Source: Pirellulaceae bacterium (GTDB taxonomy: Bacteria > Planctomycetota > Planctomycetia > Pirellulales > Pirellulaceae). Taken from it: a stretch of DNA of 64,000 bases. Within the stretch, counting starts at the first letter, position 1. The number at the start of each line of letters is the position of its first letter. The notes below the pieces were generated by a model. The model saw nothing but the letters and a program-made list of their open reading frames with translations, searched no databases and was not told the DNA's origin. Made by a program: the position numbers and the translations under genes. Positions 45,760-55,969 of the stretch are shown here, one piece after another. The DNA lies in the NCBI GenBank assembly GCA_026004775.1, contig BPJU01000004.1, forward strand, positions 248,001 to 312,000. Direction: 5' to 3'.

Positions 45760-46842
45760 ATGGAATTCAGGCGTGATGCGGCCTTCGTGGGCCGAGGGGC
45801 TCAGAGTAATCCGACGAATCGCTTCGAGCGGATCGCCGTGGAAGCCGACGAGGACCACTTGCCCTTTGAAGAAGTGGCCAGCCAGCAGCGAGTCCGGACC
45901 GAATACTTTCGTGGACCAAACCAAGTCGATCGTCTCGGAAAACGATAGCCCCGACATTCCGTTCCGCTACAGCGTAAATCCTTATCGAGGGTGCGCTCAT
46001 GGATGTGCCTACTGTTATGCACGGCCGACCCACGAATATTTCGGGTTGAGTGCAGGCTTGGATTTTGAAACCAAGATCTTCGTCAAGTTACGTGCTCCGG
46101 AGTTGCTCGAGCAATGGCTGGCGGAGCCGGCGCGGTCAGGCGAGCCGATCATGTTCTCCGGTGTGACGGACTGTTATCAGCCCATCGAGCGGGAATTGCA
46201 ACTGACACGGCGGTGTCTGGAAGTCGTGTGGCGCTGCCGGCAGGCGGTCGGTATCGTCACCAAGAACGCGCTGGTGACGCGCGACTTGGATCTGTTAGTC
46301 CCTATGGCCCAAGAAAACCTGGTCAATGTCTCCATATCCATCACATCGTTGGATCAGAGCTTGACGCGGGACTTGGAGCCGCGCACCAGCAGTCCTCAGG
46401 CACGCCTCCGCGCGATCGAACAATTGAGCAGTGCCGGGGTTCCGGTGTCGGTGATGGTGGCTCCGGTCATTCCCGGACTGAACGACACCGAGATTCCCGC
46501 CATCCTGCGGGCGGCTGCCGAAGCCGGGGCTCGCGGCGCCGGCTATGTGCTGCTCCGTTTGCCGTTGGCGGTCGCTTCGGTTTTCCTGGAATGGCTGGAT
46601 CGATTCCGACCCGAACTGCGGCAGCGCGTGGAAAATCGTGTACGCGAAACGCGAGGTGGAAAACTCAATTCGGCAACCTTTGGCGAACGAATGCGAGGGA
46701 CAGGTCATTTGGCTGAGCAGATCCACGGCAGATGTTTTCATTGTTCGCTCGTAAGTACGGCTTGCACCGCAGATTGCCGCAATTGGACACCACCAAGTTT
46801 CGGCCTCCGCTCGGCCACGCCGGCCAGCAGTGGCTTTTCTGA
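45760..46842 (+). CDS. Radical SAM protein (PA0069/Rv2578c-type), with two frame changes
   Basis: The N-terminal part starts at ATG 45760 after GGAGG (45744-45748): MEFRRDAAFVGRGAQSNPTN. At 45907-45909 a TTT has one base too many; removing it joins EYF to VDQTKSIVSEND. The middle frame then gives YRGCAHGCAYCYARP, the CxxxCxxC cluster motif that binds the iron-sulfur cluster and SAM, and the barrel as far as TGHLAEQI. A second change at about 46721-46729 leads to the frame reading QMFSLFARKYGLHRRLPQ and ending TGA at 46840-46842. The family resembles spore photoproduct lyase; its substrate is unknown. Both shifts keep conserved-looking sequence, so I favour sequence error. Confidence 0.82.
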
Positions 46843-47081
46843 ACCTCTCCATCGGTTCGTACCGTGTGACGTACCTCCGCATGGTTGAACCCGGTTCTAA
46901 CCATCCCCTCGGGTCATTTCTATTGAGATGGCCCTGAACTTTTCCACCGCATCTTTTTGCCGGCGGTAGCTCGGTAATCGAAACAGTCTCTCGATCTGTC
47001 TATACTGTCAACCGGTGATCGGCGATGGACTGGGTGTTGCGGAGGAGGTGGTGCGAGCCTTTTTTGTGAGGGAGATCGCGC

Positions 47082-47672
47082 ATGATACGTGTGATCATCG
47101 GCGGAGTGTTGGCGGGAGCGGCGCTGTTCGTTTGGGGATATGTTTCATGGGTGGTCCTGCCCTGGCATGAGATTCCACTGCGGCAGACCGAATCCGAAGA
47201 GCTGTTTCTAGACGCGGTGAATATGTATCTACCGATGAGCGGCTGGTACGTCTTTCCTCAGCTCTCGATGAAGGCCTTGCATGAGGAAACAGACGCCGCC
47301 AAACGCGACCAGATGCTCAACTCCTGGTTGGAACGCCACAAAAAGGGCCCGATCGTGCAAGTTTTTTACCGCCAACAAGGTGCGGATCCGATGAGCAGCG
47401 AGATGTATGTCAAGGGTGTGGCTGCTTCGGTGGGTTGCGGCATTGCCGCTGCGTGGTTGATCGCCCTCACGCTGGCTTCTCAACCCAATTACGCCCGTCG
47501 CGTATTTACGGTCGTATTAGCCGGAGTAGTCGCCATCCTCATGGTCGACCTTCCAAATTGGATCTATATGTATTCGCCTGCCGACTTCACGGTCCTGATG
47601 TGTCTGGATCATCTCATCGGCTCAGTGATCATGGGCTTGGTGGCGGGCGCCGTGGTAAGAGCACGCAAGTAA
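47082..47672 (+). CDS. Membrane protein of unknown function
   Basis: A 196-residue protein; ATG 47082 follows GAGGGAGAT. One helix lies at the N-terminus (VIIGGVLAGAALFVWGYVSW). A soluble segment of about 75 residues with LSMKALHEETDAAKRDQML and a QQGADPMSSEM stretch follows, then three more helices from VAASVGCGIAAAWLIALTLA to the end. I do not recognise the family. It begins 240 bases past the radical SAM gene, with no shared transcript evident. Confidence 0.7.
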   Translation: MIRVIIGGVLAGAALFVWGYVSWVVLPWHEIPLRQTESEELFLDAVNMYLPMSGWYVFPQLSMKALHEETDAAKRDQMLNSWLERHKKGPIVQVFYRQQGADPMSSEMYVKGVAASVGCGIAAAWLIALTLASQPNYARRVFTVVLAGVVAILMVDLPNWIYMYSPADFTVLMCLDHLIGSVIMGLVAGAVVRARK

Positions 47673-47786
47673 GAAGCGAGAGCTGTTTTTCGGTACCTCA
47701 CACCGGCCTTAACTTTGCTCTGTGCCGCGTTCGCGATCAATCGTACAATCATGGACGTTGGGCGGCTTTTATAAGGATCAGTCGGT

Positions 47787-50700
47787 GTGAATGCTCCGCA
47801 GTACAGTCTAAGCGATAGTCCGTCGGCGACCGTCAGGCGAACAAGAAGTTGGCTATTCCGCTCGGTCGGCGCGATGGTGCTGCTGGCGATCGGCGCAACC
47901 TCATTGTTGCCGATGCTCGTGCGCCACTATCTCCGGCAGCGACTCGGTCTGCTCTTGGCTCCCTACGTAAACGGGACGGTCCACGTCACGCGCGTATCGC
48001 TCGGTTGGTGGAGTCCGCTGGAACTACACGGGGTCGATTTGGCGTGTGAGTCGAGTTTTGAACGCATCGAGCACCATTCGTCGAAGCTTGGCCGTGTCGA
48101 CCGCGTTCAGACGGACCTCACCCTGTGGCAGCTACTTGGACGCCCCACGGACTTCGGCACAGTCCACATCATTCAGCCTCGACTGGTGCTGGCGCCCCGC
48201 GGCGATTCCTGGAATTGGATGTATTTTCTGGCACCATTGCTCGAAATGCCTCCCAGCAAGCGACCTTGGCGGTTGCAGTGGGAGGTGCACGAAGCCGAGG
48301 TGCAGGTCCTGGATCATGCCGGCCTCGAATTGGTTAGCTGCCACGCTCAAAGACTCCAGGGAAGCTGCCAACGGATGAACCAACTGGAGGTGAAATCTTC
48401 CGGCGAAATGGTCATTCACAGCCGACAGGAATCGGGAACGCTCGGCTGGCAAGTGGACTATAACCAGGAGGCCGACCGTCCCGGCGGCCGCATCGTGCTG
48501 GAGTGTCAAGAAGTTCCGGCCCAGTTGTTGAAAATTGCCTTGGCAGCCTTCAGACGCCCCGTCGAACTGGCAGGTAGCATATCAGGGCGAATCGAAGTCA
48601 ATGCCTCGAACGAATGGAAAGTCGTTGGGAAAAATTTGGCATGGCGCGACGGATGGGTTTGGACGGAAGGCATCCATCCGAACGAAAGAATTCCTATACG
48701 CGATCTTGTAATCGAGGGAAAATTTCACCTCGACCAAGAACGTCCTTCGCTGGAATTGAACGGCAACTGTGACTGGATGTCGCTTCGCTTGTCCCTGGAT
48801 ATTCCTGCGTACAAGACGGAATCTTTGGCCGCACTTTTAGCGGCTAGTCGGTTGGATGGTCATGTGGAACTGGATGTTGCGTCTCTGGCATCGCATCTGC
48901 GCCGGACACTTCACGTTCACGAGCAATTGGAATTGGAATCGGGGCGGTTCCTCATCGACGCCCAGATCGCTCCGCAAGGTGCCCAGGGACGCTGCCGGTT
49001 GGCTGTACAGAGCCGGGATTTCGCAGCTGTTGCGAAAGATGCGCGGATCGTTTGGCCGGAACCGCTGGCGGGCCAAGTGTCGCTCTGCGCCGGTGAAACG
49101 GGATGGCATCTGGACGAGCTGGAATGCCAAACCGAATTTGGGCAAGTAGCTTTATCGCAACAAGCCGCGATACGCCGGCTCCGGTTAGCCTTCAACCTGG
49201 AACGCCTGTCTCAGCGTCTGGCACAATTCTTCGACTGGGGAGTCGAGCTTCGGGGGAGGCTCGACGGCTACCTCGATTGGCAACCGGCCGGTGAAGTGGT
49301 GCAACTCGACGGCCGACTTGATGGTACAAATTGCGCTTTGGCTTGGGACGAGGGAACCACGTGGGAATCTCCTGCCGTGGTTCTTGTCGCCACTGCCCAG
49401 GCGTCACAGAAAGAGGGAAAATGGTACTGCCTTGCCTGCCAACTTTCCGTCTCCAACGGTCCGGACACGATCAGCTTGGTGCTCCAGCCACCATTGTCAT
49501 TCGCGCAGCCATGGGACGCCTGGTGGCAGCTTGACGGGAGAATTGCCCTCACCAATTGGGCTAATCGGCTTGCGAGCTTGCTGGGGACGGAAGCGGAATT
49601 AGAGGGTCAGCTTGCCGTGCAGAGCCGCCTGCGGCTCTCTCCATACGATGCCGAACTTGCCAGCCTGTCGGCTTCTGTGCGGCCCCTGGCTGTCCGCACG
49701 CACGGTTGGGCTTACTACGAAATGGCACCCGAAATACGGATCGACCGCGCGCGGTTTGCCATCGGCACCGCCCCGAATTGGGAGCTTTCTGGGCTGGAGA
49801 TTCGCGGAAGCAGCGCGCAATTGGTGTGCCCGCAATTGGTCTATCAGCCCCCGCAGACGGCGAAGCGTGGGAATTCGCTGTGGGAGGGACTTGCTGGTCG
49901 AATTCGGCTGGAACTGAGCTTCGGGCGATTCGCTGAAGCAATCCGGATGCGGGCGCCTCCAGACGTGTATGCAGACGGTAGTCTCTCAGTTGAATGCTGG
50001 CTTCAAGACACTTTCGAGTGCCGTGGCTGGCTGCGGGATTTGCAGCTATGGGCACAGGTCTCTTCGGCCGATCCCCAGACGCGATTGCGGCAAATACCTG
50101 GCTACCGAATGGTTTGGCGGCAGCCTCAAGTCGATTGGCATCTAACGGCTGAATCGGATACCGGCGGGCGAGTGAAGTTGCCGCGGATTGCCATCAACGG
50201 GGTTGGTTGGGACGTAGACGGCTCAGGAGCCTTGAACGTAGGCAGTACGGTTGACTGGCAAATCGATGGACAATTGGGGTATGACTGGCAGCAGGTCGCT
50301 GCCTCCAGTCCGTTGTGGGACGAGACTCGTATTCGGGTTCGTGGACAGCGACGCGATGGCTTCAACGTCCGCGGGACGTTCGCTTTGGCCGGAAAAGAAC
50401 AAGGCGATGTTCGCCGCTCGGCGAGCCTTCAGGGGCAGGCTTCACTCGGTTGGGATCGAATCGAAACGGGCGGAATCGTTTGCGGAGCGGGGACGACCGA
50501 GTGGCAATGGGACGAAAAGGCGGTGCGGATCGCCACGAGCCAGATACCGGCCAATGACGGGCTACTTTCGGCTCGCCTGCGCATTGAAAGGCGGGACGAC
50601 AGATGGGTGCTCTTGGTTGAGCCGGGAAGGGTTCTGGAGCGAGTGGCCATCACGGCGGAAATGTGTCACAGTTGGCTCAAGTATGTACATCCGCTGGTGG

Positions 50701-51284
50701 CCGAAGCGACGCGGGCCGAAGGACGACTGGGCATCGAGGTGGTTCGTGCGGAAATTCCGTTGGATGCGGTAACGGCCATGCAAGCCGATGGCAAATTGCT
50801 CCTGGACCAGGGGATGATCGGTCCCGGACCGCTGGCCAAGGTGGTGGTGGATGGGTTGGAGCGGATTGCGGCGCTGGCCGATCGCCGGCTCCCCCGGTTG
50901 CATGCTCTGGCGAACAACACCTGGATAGACCTGCCTCAGCAAGAGGTTCCAATGATGGTGGACAACGGACGTGTTACACACGAGACGCTGCGGATGGTTG
51001 TCGGCGATATCCAGGTGGTAAGCCGCGGGAGCGTGGGGCTGGATAAGTCGCTGGCCGTAGATTTAGAAGTGCGGGTGCCGGAACTTTGGACGGAAAACCG
51101 GCCGCTGTTGGCTCGGCTATTGGAAAAACCGATGCGGATTCCCATCCGCGGTACGTTGCGCAAGCCGCAGATCGACGAGCGATTCTTCGTGGAAATGGGA
51201 CGGGCACTGTTGGGTAATGAGGCCGGAGGATTGCTCGAAGAGGGCTTGCTTCGGGGATTGGATCGGCTTTTCAAGAACCGCTGA
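47787..51284 (+). CDS. AsmA-like large envelope protein
   Basis: A 1165-residue protein starting at GTG 47787 after AAGGAT. A single N-terminal membrane segment (SVGAMVLLAIGATSLLPMLV) is followed by a long beta-rich chain, with the AsmA-type opening VTRVSLGWWSPLELHGVDL, many repeats of the form L-x-L-x-G-x-L, and the AsmA-like ending LELDLEVRVPELWTENRPLL, RIPIRGTLRKPQIDERF. AsmA/TamB-type proteins span the periplasm and carry lipids to the outer membrane. This supports a diderm cell plan. It converges on the exonuclease gene, whose 3' end overlaps by 14 bases. Confidence 0.8.
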   Translation: MNAPQYSLSDSPSATVRRTRSWLFRSVGAMVLLAIGATSLLPMLVRHYLRQRLGLLLAPYVNGTVHVTRVSLGWWSPLELHGVDLACESSFERIEHHSSKLGRVDRVQTDLTLWQLLGRPTDFGTVHIIQPRLVLAPRGDSWNWMYFLAPLLEMPPSKRPWRLQWEVHEAEVQVLDHAGLELVSCHAQRLQGSCQRMNQLEVKSSGEMVIHSRQESGTLGWQVDYNQEADRPGGRIVLECQEVPAQLLKIALAAFRRPVELAGSISGRIEVNASNEWKVVGKNLAWRDGWVWTEGIHPNERIPIRDLVIEGKFHLDQERPSLELNGNCDWMSLRLSLDIPAYKTESLAALLAASRLDGHVELDVASLASHLRRTLHVHEQLELESGRFLIDAQIAPQGAQGRCRLAVQSRDFAAVAKDARIVWPEPLAGQVSLCAGETGWHLDELECQTEFGQVALSQQAAIRRLRLAFNLERLSQRLAQFFDWGVELRGRLDGYLDWQPAGEVVQLDGRLDGTNCALAWDEGTTWESPAVVLVATAQASQKEGKWYCLACQLSVSNGPDTISLVLQPPLSFAQPWDAWWQLDGRIALTNWANRLASLLGTEAELEGQLAVQSRLRLSPYDAELASLSASVRPLAVRTHGWAYYEMAPEIRIDRARFAIGTAPNWELSGLEIRGSSAQLVCPQLVYQPPQTAKRGNSLWEGLAGRIRLELSFGRFAEAIRMRAPPDVYADGSLSVECWLQDTFECRGWLRDLQLWAQVSSADPQTRLRQIPGYRMVWRQPQVDWHLTAESDTGGRVKLPRIAINGVGWDVDGSGALNVGSTVDWQIDGQLGYDWQQVAASSPLWDETRIRVRGQRRDGFNVRGTFALAGKEQGDVRRSASLQGQASLGWDRIETGGIVCGAGTTEWQWDEKAVRIATSQIPANDGLLSARLRIERRDDRWVLLVEPGRVLERVAITAEMCHSWLKYVHPLVAEATRAEGRLGIEVVRAEIPLDAVTAMQADGKLLLDQGMIGPGPLAKVVVDGLERIAALADRRLPRLHALANNTWIDLPQQEVPMMVDNGRVTHETLRMVVGDIQVVSRGSVGLDKSLAVDLEVRVPELWTENRPLLARLLEKPMRIPIRGTLRKPQIDERFFVEMGRALLGNEAGGLLEEGLLRGLDRLFKNR

Positions 51285-52146
51285 CGACCGGTTCATCGAC
51301 CGCCGTGCGCCTTGCCGCCGCAGGTTCCCCATGGGGCCACGGGTTGTGCCAGTCTCCCCAGTGCTCCAAATACCGCCGGTAAACCGGCACCGCTTCGGCT
51401 TGCTCTTCCAGCCAGCTTTTCGTCTCTGCGACGCGTTCCCGCTCTTCTTCCAAGTTCAGGCGTCCCTGCAGGACCAGCGTACGCAGGAACACGAAATAAG
51501 TGTCGAGCACATCACAGCGGCAGTAGTCGCTTACGTCCGACAGCCGCCCCGACTCGACAAGCTCCTGCACCATGTAGCCTTCAATCTCCATTTTGCCCGG
51601 TTTTCCCAGCAGTTGGGCGGCCAGATTCAGACCTCCCGAAAAACGAACGGCACCGTAGTTGGTCAACACGTCCTGGAGGTCCAGATGCGCTTCGCTGTTG
51701 TAGCGATAGCGCGGACTATCCGCTCCGCGCTGGCTGAACCATTGCGAAGCGCTGATGCCGTAGCGGAAGGCGGCCAATTCCATGAGCGGCATGTCGAAGG
51801 TGCGCCCGTTAAAGCTCACCCACGTCGGCCGCCCATACATCTCCCAGCCGCGCCAAAACTGCCACGTCATCACGTGCGGGCGGTGGTGCGGTTCATCCAA
51901 AGACACGAGATCCACCAATCGAAAATCGGCCGTGACTTTGGCGATCACGACCGCTACCGGCACATGGTAGGTGTACGGGATGAACTCGTGGTCGTACTTC
52001 GCAAGAAGCTCTTCACGGTAGCGACGTACCGCTTGGGACTCATCGAGTGATTCCGTGGGGAATTTGATTTTTGCGACCAGCGACCCGTCGGCAACGCTTT
52101 CTACATCAAACACCAAATACCGCACTTGATCCTTGGCCTTCTCCAC
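51271..52146 (-). CDS. Predicted 3'-5' exonuclease (PolB-like, PF10108 type)
   Basis: A 291-residue protein. A TTG-initiated start would begin at 52182, but GTG 52146 follows GGAAGGGAAG by about 6 bases and gives MEKAKDQVRYLVFDVESVADG, a better start. The DEDD-type exonuclease motifs are present: FDVESVADG (Asp/Glu), TWVSFNGRTFDMPLM (Asp) and VSDYCRCDVLDTYFV (Asp pair). It may act in DNA repair. Its promoter region is shared with the divergent peptidase T gene. Confidence 0.83.
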   Translation of the reverse strand: MEKAKDQVRYLVFDVESVADGSLVAKIKFPTESLDESQAVRRYREELLAKYDHEFIPYTYHVPVAVVIAKVTADFRLVDLVSLDEPHHRPHVMTWQFWRGWEMYGRPTWVSFNGRTFDMPLMELAAFRYGISASQWFSQRGADSPRYRYNSEAHLDLQDVLTNYGAVRFSGGLNLAAQLLGKPGKMEIEGYMVQELVESGRLSDVSDYCRCDVLDTYFVFLRTLVLQGRLNLEEERERVAETKSWLEEQAEAVPVYRRYLEHWGDWHNPWPHGEPAAARRTAVDEPVVSGS

Positions 52147-52205
52147 AACGAGCTTCCCTTCCAGTAAGATGCTCCCGTGCAACCTTCCTTAGCCCTTTGC
52201 TTATT

Positions 52206-53468
52206 ATGGCAGTTGCGATGGCGTCTGGGAATCCACAGCGGTTGTTGGAAAGATTTCTCCGGTATGTTCAGATCGATACCACGGCTCAGGAATCGGCCGG
52301 TACCTACCCGAGCTGCGAAGGGCAGTGGGAACTGGGAAGACTGTTGGTCGAAGAATTGCACGCCGCGGGGGTCGAAAGGATCGAGCATACCCAACACGGG
52401 CTGATCTACGCGTGGCTGGCACCTTCTCAGGGAGTCGACAGCGTTCCGGTGGCGCTCTTGGCGCACTTGGACACCTCGCCGGAGACTACCGGACGCGGCG
52501 TGAAGCCTCAGGTTGTCCGGAATTATGCGGGAGGCGATATTCGGTTGCCGAACGCCGAAGCGTTGTGGATTCGCGAGGCGGAAAATCCGGAGTTGACAAA
52601 ACTACGAGGCTGCACGTTGATAACGACCGATGGCCGCACGCTGCTGGGAGCCGATGACAAGGCGGGGGTGGCCGTGATCATGGAAATAGTCGAGCGGCTT
52701 GGCGAGCAGCCGCACAGGCGGCACGGTCCGGTGCGGGTCTTGTTTACGTGTGATGAAGAAATCGGACGTGGGGTAGAGTTTGTGGATTTGGAAAAGCTGG
52801 GTGCCCGAGTCGCCTATACGCTCGATGGCCATGGTGCCGACGAAGTCGATGTCGAAACCTTTTCGGCGGATTTGGCCTTGATACGCGTGCGAGGCCGCAA
52901 CATCCATCCATCGATCGCCAAGGGGCGCATGGTAAACGCTCTTCGCGGGGCGGCTCGCTTCCTGGAACGACTACCGCGGGAAATCCTCGCCCCGGAATCC
53001 ACCGAAGGCCGTCAAGGTTTTCTCCACCCGTACCAGATCCAGGGCGGTGTAGGCGAAGTAACGTTGCGGGTGTTGCTGCGCGACTTCAAAACCTCAAAAC
53101 TCTCGGAATACGCTGGGTGGCTGCGTACCGAGGCGGCACGGGTAGAAGCGGAATTTCCCGGTCTTTCGATCGACGTCCAGATCCAACGCCAATACCGTAA
53201 TTTGCGCGACGGATTGAGCCGCGAACCGCGTGCCGTCCAGTTTGCCCTGGAAGCCTACCGGCGCTTGGGACGCGAGCCACGAGAAACCATCGTACGTGGC
53301 GGTACGGATGGGGCACTCTTGAGCGAACGAGGCTTACCCACACCCAATCTTTCCTGTGGCCAACACAACCCCCACTCACCGCTGGAATGGGCCTGCCTGG
53401 AAGAAATGGAACAGGCGGTCCAAGTCGTGTTGGAATTGCTCGCCCTGTGGAGCGACGTCCGCGAATAA
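52206..53468 (+). CDS. pepT: Peptidase T (tripeptide aminopeptidase, M20 family)
   Basis: A 420-residue zinc peptidase that removes N-terminal residues from tripeptides. I chose ATG 52206 (MAVAMASGNP); the frame is open further upstream but that leader would overlap the divergent exonuclease gene. Metal-binding motifs are LLAHLDTSPET (His, Asp), TLLGADDKAGVAV (Asp), VLFTCDEEIGRGVEFVDLE (Glu pair) and a late TDGALLSERGLPTPNL (Asp). The length is normal for PepT. No ribosome-binding site is obvious, so the start is uncertain by a few residues. Confidence 0.93.
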   Translation: MAVAMASGNPQRLLERFLRYVQIDTTAQESAGTYPSCEGQWELGRLLVEELHAAGVERIEHTQHGLIYAWLAPSQGVDSVPVALLAHLDTSPETTGRGVKPQVVRNYAGGDIRLPNAEALWIREAENPELTKLRGCTLITTDGRTLLGADDKAGVAVIMEIVERLGEQPHRRHGPVRVLFTCDEEIGRGVEFVDLEKLGARVAYTLDGHGADEVDVETFSADLALIRVRGRNIHPSIAKGRMVNALRGAARFLERLPREILAPESTEGRQGFLHPYQIQGGVGEVTLRVLLRDFKTSKLSEYAGWLRTEAARVEAEFPGLSIDVQIQRQYRNLRDGLSREPRAVQFALEAYRRLGREPRETIVRGGTDGALLSERGLPTPNLSCGQHNPHSPLEWACLEEMEQAVQVVLELLALWSDVRE

Positions 53469-53528
53469 GAGGCGGGCGCGCCGGTCAGTTGGAGAGGCTG
53501 GCCCGTGGTGGCTTAGGCTTTGGCCACT

Positions 53529-54482
53529 TCACGCGGCTCGGCGAAGCGGTGAGCTGTGCCGGGAATCGTCCCGCTCCAGTCGGCCTCCCGTACCGAGGGC
53601 TCGATCGGTACGTTCGGATCCGAAGGCTGCTTGCCCCGCCGTGGGATTCTGGCGAATTGGCCTTTTGACGCAGTCCCAATAGCCGAGCCAACTGCCCCAG
53701 AGTTCGGAGGCGACGTGGCGCAAAGAGCGGCTGCGGCAGCGCTGCCATACTCGCCAACAGCCGCGCAGATGCGAGCGCCACCGGGGGCAGGGGGCGTAGC
53801 GCCAATAGAGCCGGCTGAGGTACCGAGCAGCCTGGACAGGGGAAAGTTGAGGATCTTCCAGCGGACCTGACAGGCGACTATTGGCTGCCAAGGCCGTTTG
53901 CCAGCCGGCCTGCGACCAGCGCACGGCCAAGTCGGCGTCGGCGGCTGCCGTGCCCAGCCACTCGTCGTAACCGCCCGAGGCTTCCAACACGCTCCGCCTC
54001 AGGAAGGCGGCCGACAGCGCAGGACCGCTCGCGTTCCATGGCTGCGCTTCGATCCGCTGAAGCGGCCAACCGGTAGCTACCAAGTGCCGTTCGCCGTTTT
54101 CCATCCGCACGCCGGCGAAGGCCACCAGATTCCGGGCGGCGTGCTGGAGGACGACCGGCACCACGCTGGCGACTTTCGGGTTCGCGAAGTAACCAAGCGC
54201 TTCATCCACCCAGCCTTCCACCGCTTCGTAGCCGCACCGAATTATATGGATCACCGGTGCCGAAATCGCTCGCCAGCCGGCATTGATCAACCCCACTTCG
54301 CTGGCCGCCTCGATCTGAAGGAACTCAACCTCACCGGCCAACTGCCAGGGGTCGTCATAGGGCTGGTTGTGCACGACGCATACGCGACAATCGTTGGGGC
54401 GGTTCTGGAGAATCGAAACCAGCGTGTCCTCGAAGCGCGTGTCGGTGTTCCACCACGGAATCAGAATAGCTAACCTGGCCAC
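53529..54482 (-). CDS. Family 2 glycosyltransferase
   Basis: A 317-residue protein. GTG 54482 (MARLAILIPWWN) is preferred: it follows AAGGATG by about 6 bases and begins at the first beta strand. The open frame upstream to 54839 has no domain signal. The GT-A fold shows LAILIPWWNTDTRFEDTLVSIL, VEFLQIEAASEVGLINAGWRAISAPVIHII in pieces (with the acidic metal site degenerate: RCGYEAVE), then AAFLRRSVLEASGGYDEWLGT and AADADLAVRWSQAGW, typical of the family. The donor and acceptor are unknown. The typical DXD is not clear, so activity is uncertain. Confidence 0.75.
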   Translation of the reverse strand: MARLAILIPWWNTDTRFEDTLVSILQNRPNDCRVCVVHNQPYDDPWQLAGEVEFLQIEAASEVGLINAGWRAISAPVIHIIRCGYEAVEGWVDEALGYFANPKVASVVPVVLQHAARNLVAFAGVRMENGERHLVATGWPLQRIEAQPWNASGPALSAAFLRRSVLEASGGYDEWLGTAAADADLAVRWSQAGWQTALAANSRLSGPLEDPQLSPVQAARYLSRLYWRYAPCPRWRSHLRGCWRVWQRCRSRSLRHVASELWGSWLGYWDCVKRPIRQNPTAGQAAFGSERTDRALGTGGRLERDDSRHSSPLRRAA

Positions 54483-54819
54483 TTGTCTGCATCCTTGCCC
54501 AGAGGGACAGGCGGTGCTGTGCAATCGGCCTAGTCGCCCAATCGTGCCTCGTTTCGTCCGCCAGAAGGCACGTTTGTTTAAAATACTTCGTCGGCGCCAG
54601 CCCCAAAATTCAGCCTGACTTGTCAACGTATGCCGCCTTAGCCAGACGACAGGCCGGGAAGTCGGAAAAGTCCGCGCACTTTGGTGATTCTCCCTATATT
54701 GGCATGGCCCGTTGAAACGGGAATAGCCGGAAAGGCCGAGCTGAGCCGGTGAGTGCGAGAGTGAGCGATCAGGAGCGTTTTTGTTGAACGCCCCATTCGC
54801 TTGGCGATAAAATAACGGC

Positions 54820-55926
54820 ATGGAACGGTTATGTCCCAAATGTGGTCAAGTTCTCAGCCGATTGTCGCTGAAACGCTGCCCAGCTTGTGGCGAGCGGTGT
54901 GACCGGGTTGTGGCTCCGGCCGGTTCCGGTTGGCGAAGCTGGGTTTCGTTTGTCGCTTCAGTAATAGTCCACACTCTATTGATGATCTTGCTGGCCATCT
55001 GGACGTTCGGGTCCGGTGGTGTGGCCGGGTCAGCGGATGAAGTTCTCATCGGCCAGGTACCGGAGGAGACGTTGACGGATCAACAGGATCTGTTGGCGGT
55101 CCAGCCGGTTGAACAGCCAGAGAGTGCCGAGCAGATGACGTTGGTAGAAGTCGAGCCGGCTGGTGAAGAGCCTTCGGCGTCCGCGACGGAGGCGTTCGAG
55201 TTGCTGGCGCCGCCTTCGGCCAGTGGCTCTTCGGCGCAATTACAATTCGATGTCAGCTTGCCGGGAGCCGGGGGCACCGGGGGCGATTGGGAAGGATTCG
55301 TACAGCAGTTGCGCCGTAACGGCCTGGATATCGTGATCGTTTTTGACAGTACGGGAAGTATGTCCGGCGAGATCCAGCAGGTCAAACAACAGATCGCCGG
55401 CATCATGCGATCTCTTCTGAAACTCGTCCCCAAAACGCGGGTCAGTCTCTGTACCTACCGCGATTACGAAGATGAGTATGTGGTCAAGGGCGTAGGATTG
55501 ACGGACGACATTTCCCAGTTAGAGGCGTTTTTGGCGAGGACTTCTGCGGACGGGGGTGGGGATGCTCCTGAGGCAGTGGATGAAGGATTGAATTGGGCCG
55601 TGGCCAACAACCCGTTCCATCCACCGGCCCGCAAGGTGATTCTCTTGTTCGGTGACGCGCCGCCTCATGAACAGAACCGCCTGCGGTGCGTGAGAATTGC
55701 TACCACCTTCCACCAGCAGCACGGGGGAATCGTCAGTACGGTGACCTGCCGTCAATCGGTGAGCCTTCCGGAATTCGTGGAAATTGCCCGGGCCGGCGGT
55801 GGAGAGGCTTTTGTACTGGGTAATGCGCGCGAGATAATGACGCAGTTGATGGTGCTGGCGTTTGGTAGTCGGTACCGCGAGAAGGTGATAGAAGCCCTGG
55901 AGCTGTACGAGAAGGCGTCTCGTTAG
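54820..55926 (+). CDS. Zinc-ribbon, membrane-anchored von Willebrand A protein
   Basis: A 368-residue protein. The first 28 residues carry CPKCGQ and CPACGER, a zinc ribbon, followed by a membrane helix (SWVSFVASVIVHTLLMILLAIW) and a Pro/Glu-rich linker. The C-terminal half is a vWA domain: IVIVFDSTGSMSGE forms the MIDAS, TYRDYEDEYVVKG provides the next loop, and KVILLFGDAPPHEQN supplies the third motif. The Cys-rich start should sit in the cytoplasm and the vWA domain outside, an odd but known planctomycete layout. Its binding partner is not evident. Confidence 0.87.
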   Translation: MERLCPKCGQVLSRLSLKRCPACGERCDRVVAPAGSGWRSWVSFVASVIVHTLLMILLAIWTFGSGGVAGSADEVLIGQVPEETLTDQQDLLAVQPVEQPESAEQMTLVEVEPAGEEPSASATEAFELLAPPSASGSSAQLQFDVSLPGAGGTGGDWEGFVQQLRRNGLDIVIVFDSTGSMSGEIQQVKQQIAGIMRSLLKLVPKTRVSLCTYRDYEDEYVVKGVGLTDDISQLEAFLARTSADGGGDAPEAVDEGLNWAVANNPFHPPARKVILLFGDAPPHEQNRLRCVRIATTFHQQHGGIVSTVTCRQSVSLPEFVEIARAGGGEAFVLGNAREIMTQLMVLAFGSRYREKVIEALELYEKASR

Positions 55927-55969
55927 GGAATGCTGGCCCGTAATGGGCGTGGCGGGTAATTCTTGTAGT

